NCBI GenBank assembly: GCA_964430085.1
Contig: CAYSES010000014.1
Location: 1-14,843, forward strand
Direction of reading: 5' to 3'
Length of the DNA: 14,843 bases
DNA from: RBG-13-33-26 sp964430085
GTDB lineage: Archaea; Nanobdellota; Nanobdellia; Pacearchaeales; GW2011-AR1
In this document: in pieces, positions 13,916 through 14,843 of the stretch
Numbering within the stretch: position 1 is the stretch's first letter
How the letters are laid out: every line of letters begins with the position of its first letter
The notes under the pieces: model-generated
Seen by the model: the letters and a program-made list of their open reading frames with translations, nothing else
The model's database searches: none
What the model was told of the DNA's origin: nothing
Position numbers and translations under genes: made by a program

Positions 13916-14485
13916 ATGGGTTTAGCAAAGAAGATAGGAAAAATTTTTACAATAGGCGCATTAAGTTTTGGAATTATGTATAATCTTTTTCCTATAAATG
14001 ATAAAAAAATAGAACAGGAAATAAACAAATATAAATCTCTTTACATAGTAGAATTAAGTGAAGACTATAAGTTGCTTGGATGGGATTTTGACGGGGATAC
14101 CTACTCAGATATAGCTGGTTATTATAAAGTAAAGAAAGAAAGTGAAAATTTATTTGGTTTAAGATTAGTACAATTCTGGACAGATAAAAACAAGAATAAA
14201 ATGATGGATCCAGATGAATGGGAAGATTCGTACAATGGAGAATATCAATCTTTTACTATGGAAAAATTTCCTTCTAATAAAGAAGTGATGTCTCTCTATA
14301 AAGATGAGAATAATGACGGATGGAGTGATAAATTTTATGATTATTATCTTACTACTTCAGGGACATTTAAGGCAGGAAATGGAAAAAATTTTCCGCAATT
14401 TCATTTTGATTTAATAGGACTTCATAAAGATTGGAATGGCAATCATCAAATAGATCCAGAAGAAGAGAACTGGATTTCTTATTAA
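13916..14485 (+). CDS. Exported or membrane-anchored protein with four EF-hand/dockerin-like Ca-binding loops
   Basis: This 189-aa protein has a basic N-terminus followed by one hydrophobic segment (about 8-25, KIGKIFTIGALSFGIMYNLF). The segment could be a signal peptide or an anchor, with no lipobox cysteine. Four acidic loops follow. Loop 1 is D57-F-D59-G-D61-T-Y-S-D65. Loop 2 is D90-K-N92-K-N94-K-M-M-D98-P-D-E101. Loop 3 is D130-E-N132-N-D134-G-W-S-D138. Loop 4 is D172-W-N174-G-N176-H-Q-I-D180-P-E-E183. Loops 2 and 4 fit the 12-residue EF-hand pattern, ending in an acidic residue at position 12. Loops 1 and 3 fit the shorter DxDxDGxxD dockerin/thrombospondin-type pattern. The order short-EF-short-EF points to a duplicated unit. 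No enzyme domain is visible. It is likely a surface Ca-binding or structural protein; the function is otherwise unknown. Confidence 0.72.
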   Translation: MGLAKKIGKIFTIGALSFGIMYNLFPINDKKIEQEINKYKSLYIVELSEDYKLLGWDFDGDTYSDIAGYYKVKKESENLFGLRLVQFWTDKNKNKMMDPDEWEDSYNGEYQSFTMEKFPSNKEVMSLYKDENNDGWSDKFYDYYLTTSGTFKAGNGKNFPQFHFDLIGLHKDWNGNHQIDPEEENWISY

Positions 14486-14493
14486 AGCAAACA

Positions 14494-14503
14494 CTTATTA
14501 ATC
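14494..14503 (+). promoter_or_regulatory. TATA element of the coiled-coil protein gene
   Basis: The sequence cttattaatc, identical to the shared element at 2715-2724, is centred 25 nt before the ATG at 14523. This spacing favours that ATG over an in-frame TTG six bases earlier. Confidence 0.55.
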
Positions 14504-14522
14504 TCTTTTTTCTGATTTGGTT

Positions 14523-14756
14523 ATGGTAGAAATTAAAAAAGATAGCCTTGAAAAAGCTCTTGACAAAAAAGAAGAGAAAAAAGAACTTTCTAAAGACATG
14601 GAAATTGGATTTCATCAGGGTGCATTGAATACCTTGATTAATGAAAGGAATGAGATGGTAAAAATAATCCAACAAATTGAACATGTAATGCAAGCGCACA
14701 TGAAAAGATTAGAAGAGCTTGGTGTGAAAATCAAGACATCTGAAAATAAAGAATAA
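14523..14756 (+). CDS. Small charged coiled-coil protein, 77 aa
   Basis: I do not recognise this family. The protein begins MVEIKKDSLEKALDKKEEKKELSKDM and is highly charged and helical throughout. Residues about 30-70 (GALNTLINERNEMVKIIQQIEHVMQAHMKRLEELGVKI) show heptad-like hydrophobic spacing, suggesting a coiled-coil oligomer. There are no TM segments and no cysteines. The ATG at 14523 is preferred to a TTG at 14517 because of the TATA spacing. The stop lies 7 bp from the 3' end of the convergent tRNA-Thr gene. A function cannot be assigned. Confidence 0.65.
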   Translation: MVEIKKDSLEKALDKKEEKKELSKDMEIGFHQGALNTLINERNEMVKIIQQIEHVMQAHMKRLEELGVKIKTSENKE

Positions 14757-14763
14757 TTCTGAA

Positions 14764-14837
14764 AGCCTCTGACGAGATTTGAACTCGTGACCCCCAGTTT
14801 ACGAAACTGGTACTCTAACCAACTGAGCTACAGAGGC
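14764..14837 (-). tRNA. tRNA-Thr (anticodon CGU)
   Basis: The minus strand folds into a complete cloverleaf. The acceptor GCCTCTG pairs with CAGAGGC. The D-arm is GCTC/GAGT with an AGTTGGTTA loop. The anticodon stem is CCAGT/ACTGG around the loop TTCGTAA, giving CGU (reads ACG, threonine). The variable loop is GGGTC, and the T-arm is ACGAG/CTCGT around TTCAAAT. The discriminator is U, at 14764. The CCA end is not encoded (the next bases are TTC), so it must be added by a CCA transferase. No intron is present. The upstream promoter lies at or beyond the window edge. Confidence 0.97.
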
Positions 14838-14843
14838 ATATAA

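Noticed and set aside
14764..14837. tRNA at the window end as an integration (att) site
   Set aside because: No integrase gene and no repeated copy of the tRNA 3' end is visible in the window.
1..14843. CRISPR array, insertion sequence or toxin-antitoxin pair
   Set aside because: I saw no regularly spaced repeats, transposase motifs or terminal inverted repeats. The small genes do not resemble known toxin or antitoxin families.

Overview
The window looks like part of an AT-rich genome of a small-celled archaeon, most likely of the DPANN type (Pacearchaeota/Woesearchaeota-like). This is an inference. It rests on archaeal-type genes (DtdA/GEK1-type D-aminoacyl-tRNA deacylase, diphthine synthase, a TrmB-family regulator, archaeal-type IleRS and ArgRS), a tRNA-Thr with no encoded CCA, very lysine-rich proteins, and promoters in which a TATA-like element sits about 25 nt before almost every start codon. 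The last point implies mostly leaderless mRNAs. No mobile element, CRISPR array or prophage is visible. No gene-free stretch exceeds 300 bases, apart from the run of Ns counted as a gap.

Layout. 1-2.3 kb: the C-terminal end of a stomatin/SPFH protein, then a PAP2 lipid-phosphatase fused to an LssY C-terminal domain, meeting head-on a GGDEF diguanylate cyclase with an intact active site and I-site. 2.3-4.1 kb: an ASCH-domain RNA-binding-like protein and a GNAT acetyltransferase diverge from a single near-palindromic TATA element, followed by D-aminoacyl-tRNA deacylase on the minus strand. 4.1-5.8 kb: small genes, namely a 97-aa unknown, a 48-aa DUF3175-like protein, a 185-aa kinase-fold protein and an 82-aa membrane protein. 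The last overlaps by ATGA the start of a methionine sulfoxide reductase B gene. That gene runs into a 100-N assembly gap, and the far side of the gap carries the C-terminus of MsrA. 5.8-10.2 kb: diphthine synthase (dphB), isoleucyl-tRNA synthetase (ileS) and a TrmB-family regulator. 10.2-12.5 kb: a two-TM unknown convergent with arginyl-tRNA synthetase (argS). 12.5-14.8 kb: a four-cysteine unknown divergent from thioredoxin reductase (trxB), then an exported protein with four EF-hand/dockerin-like Ca-binding loops, a coiled-coil protein, and tRNA-Thr(CGU) on the minus strand.

How the genes fit together. Translation and its quality control dominate: ileS, argS, tRNA-Thr, dphB (which modifies EF2) and dtdA (which removes D-amino acids from tRNA). 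A second theme is redox repair: MsrB/MsrA need reduced thioredoxin, which trxB would supply. A third is the cell surface and membrane: stomatin, PAP2-LssY, the EF-hand protein and small TM proteins. The GGDEF protein suggests nucleotide second-messenger signalling, which is uncommon in archaea. I did not find a clear novel multi-gene defence or biosynthetic system. The points most worth following are the gap at the msr locus, the GGDEF protein, the duplicated Ca-loop protein, the altered NADPH motif in trxB, and the compact shared or overlapping divergent promoters.
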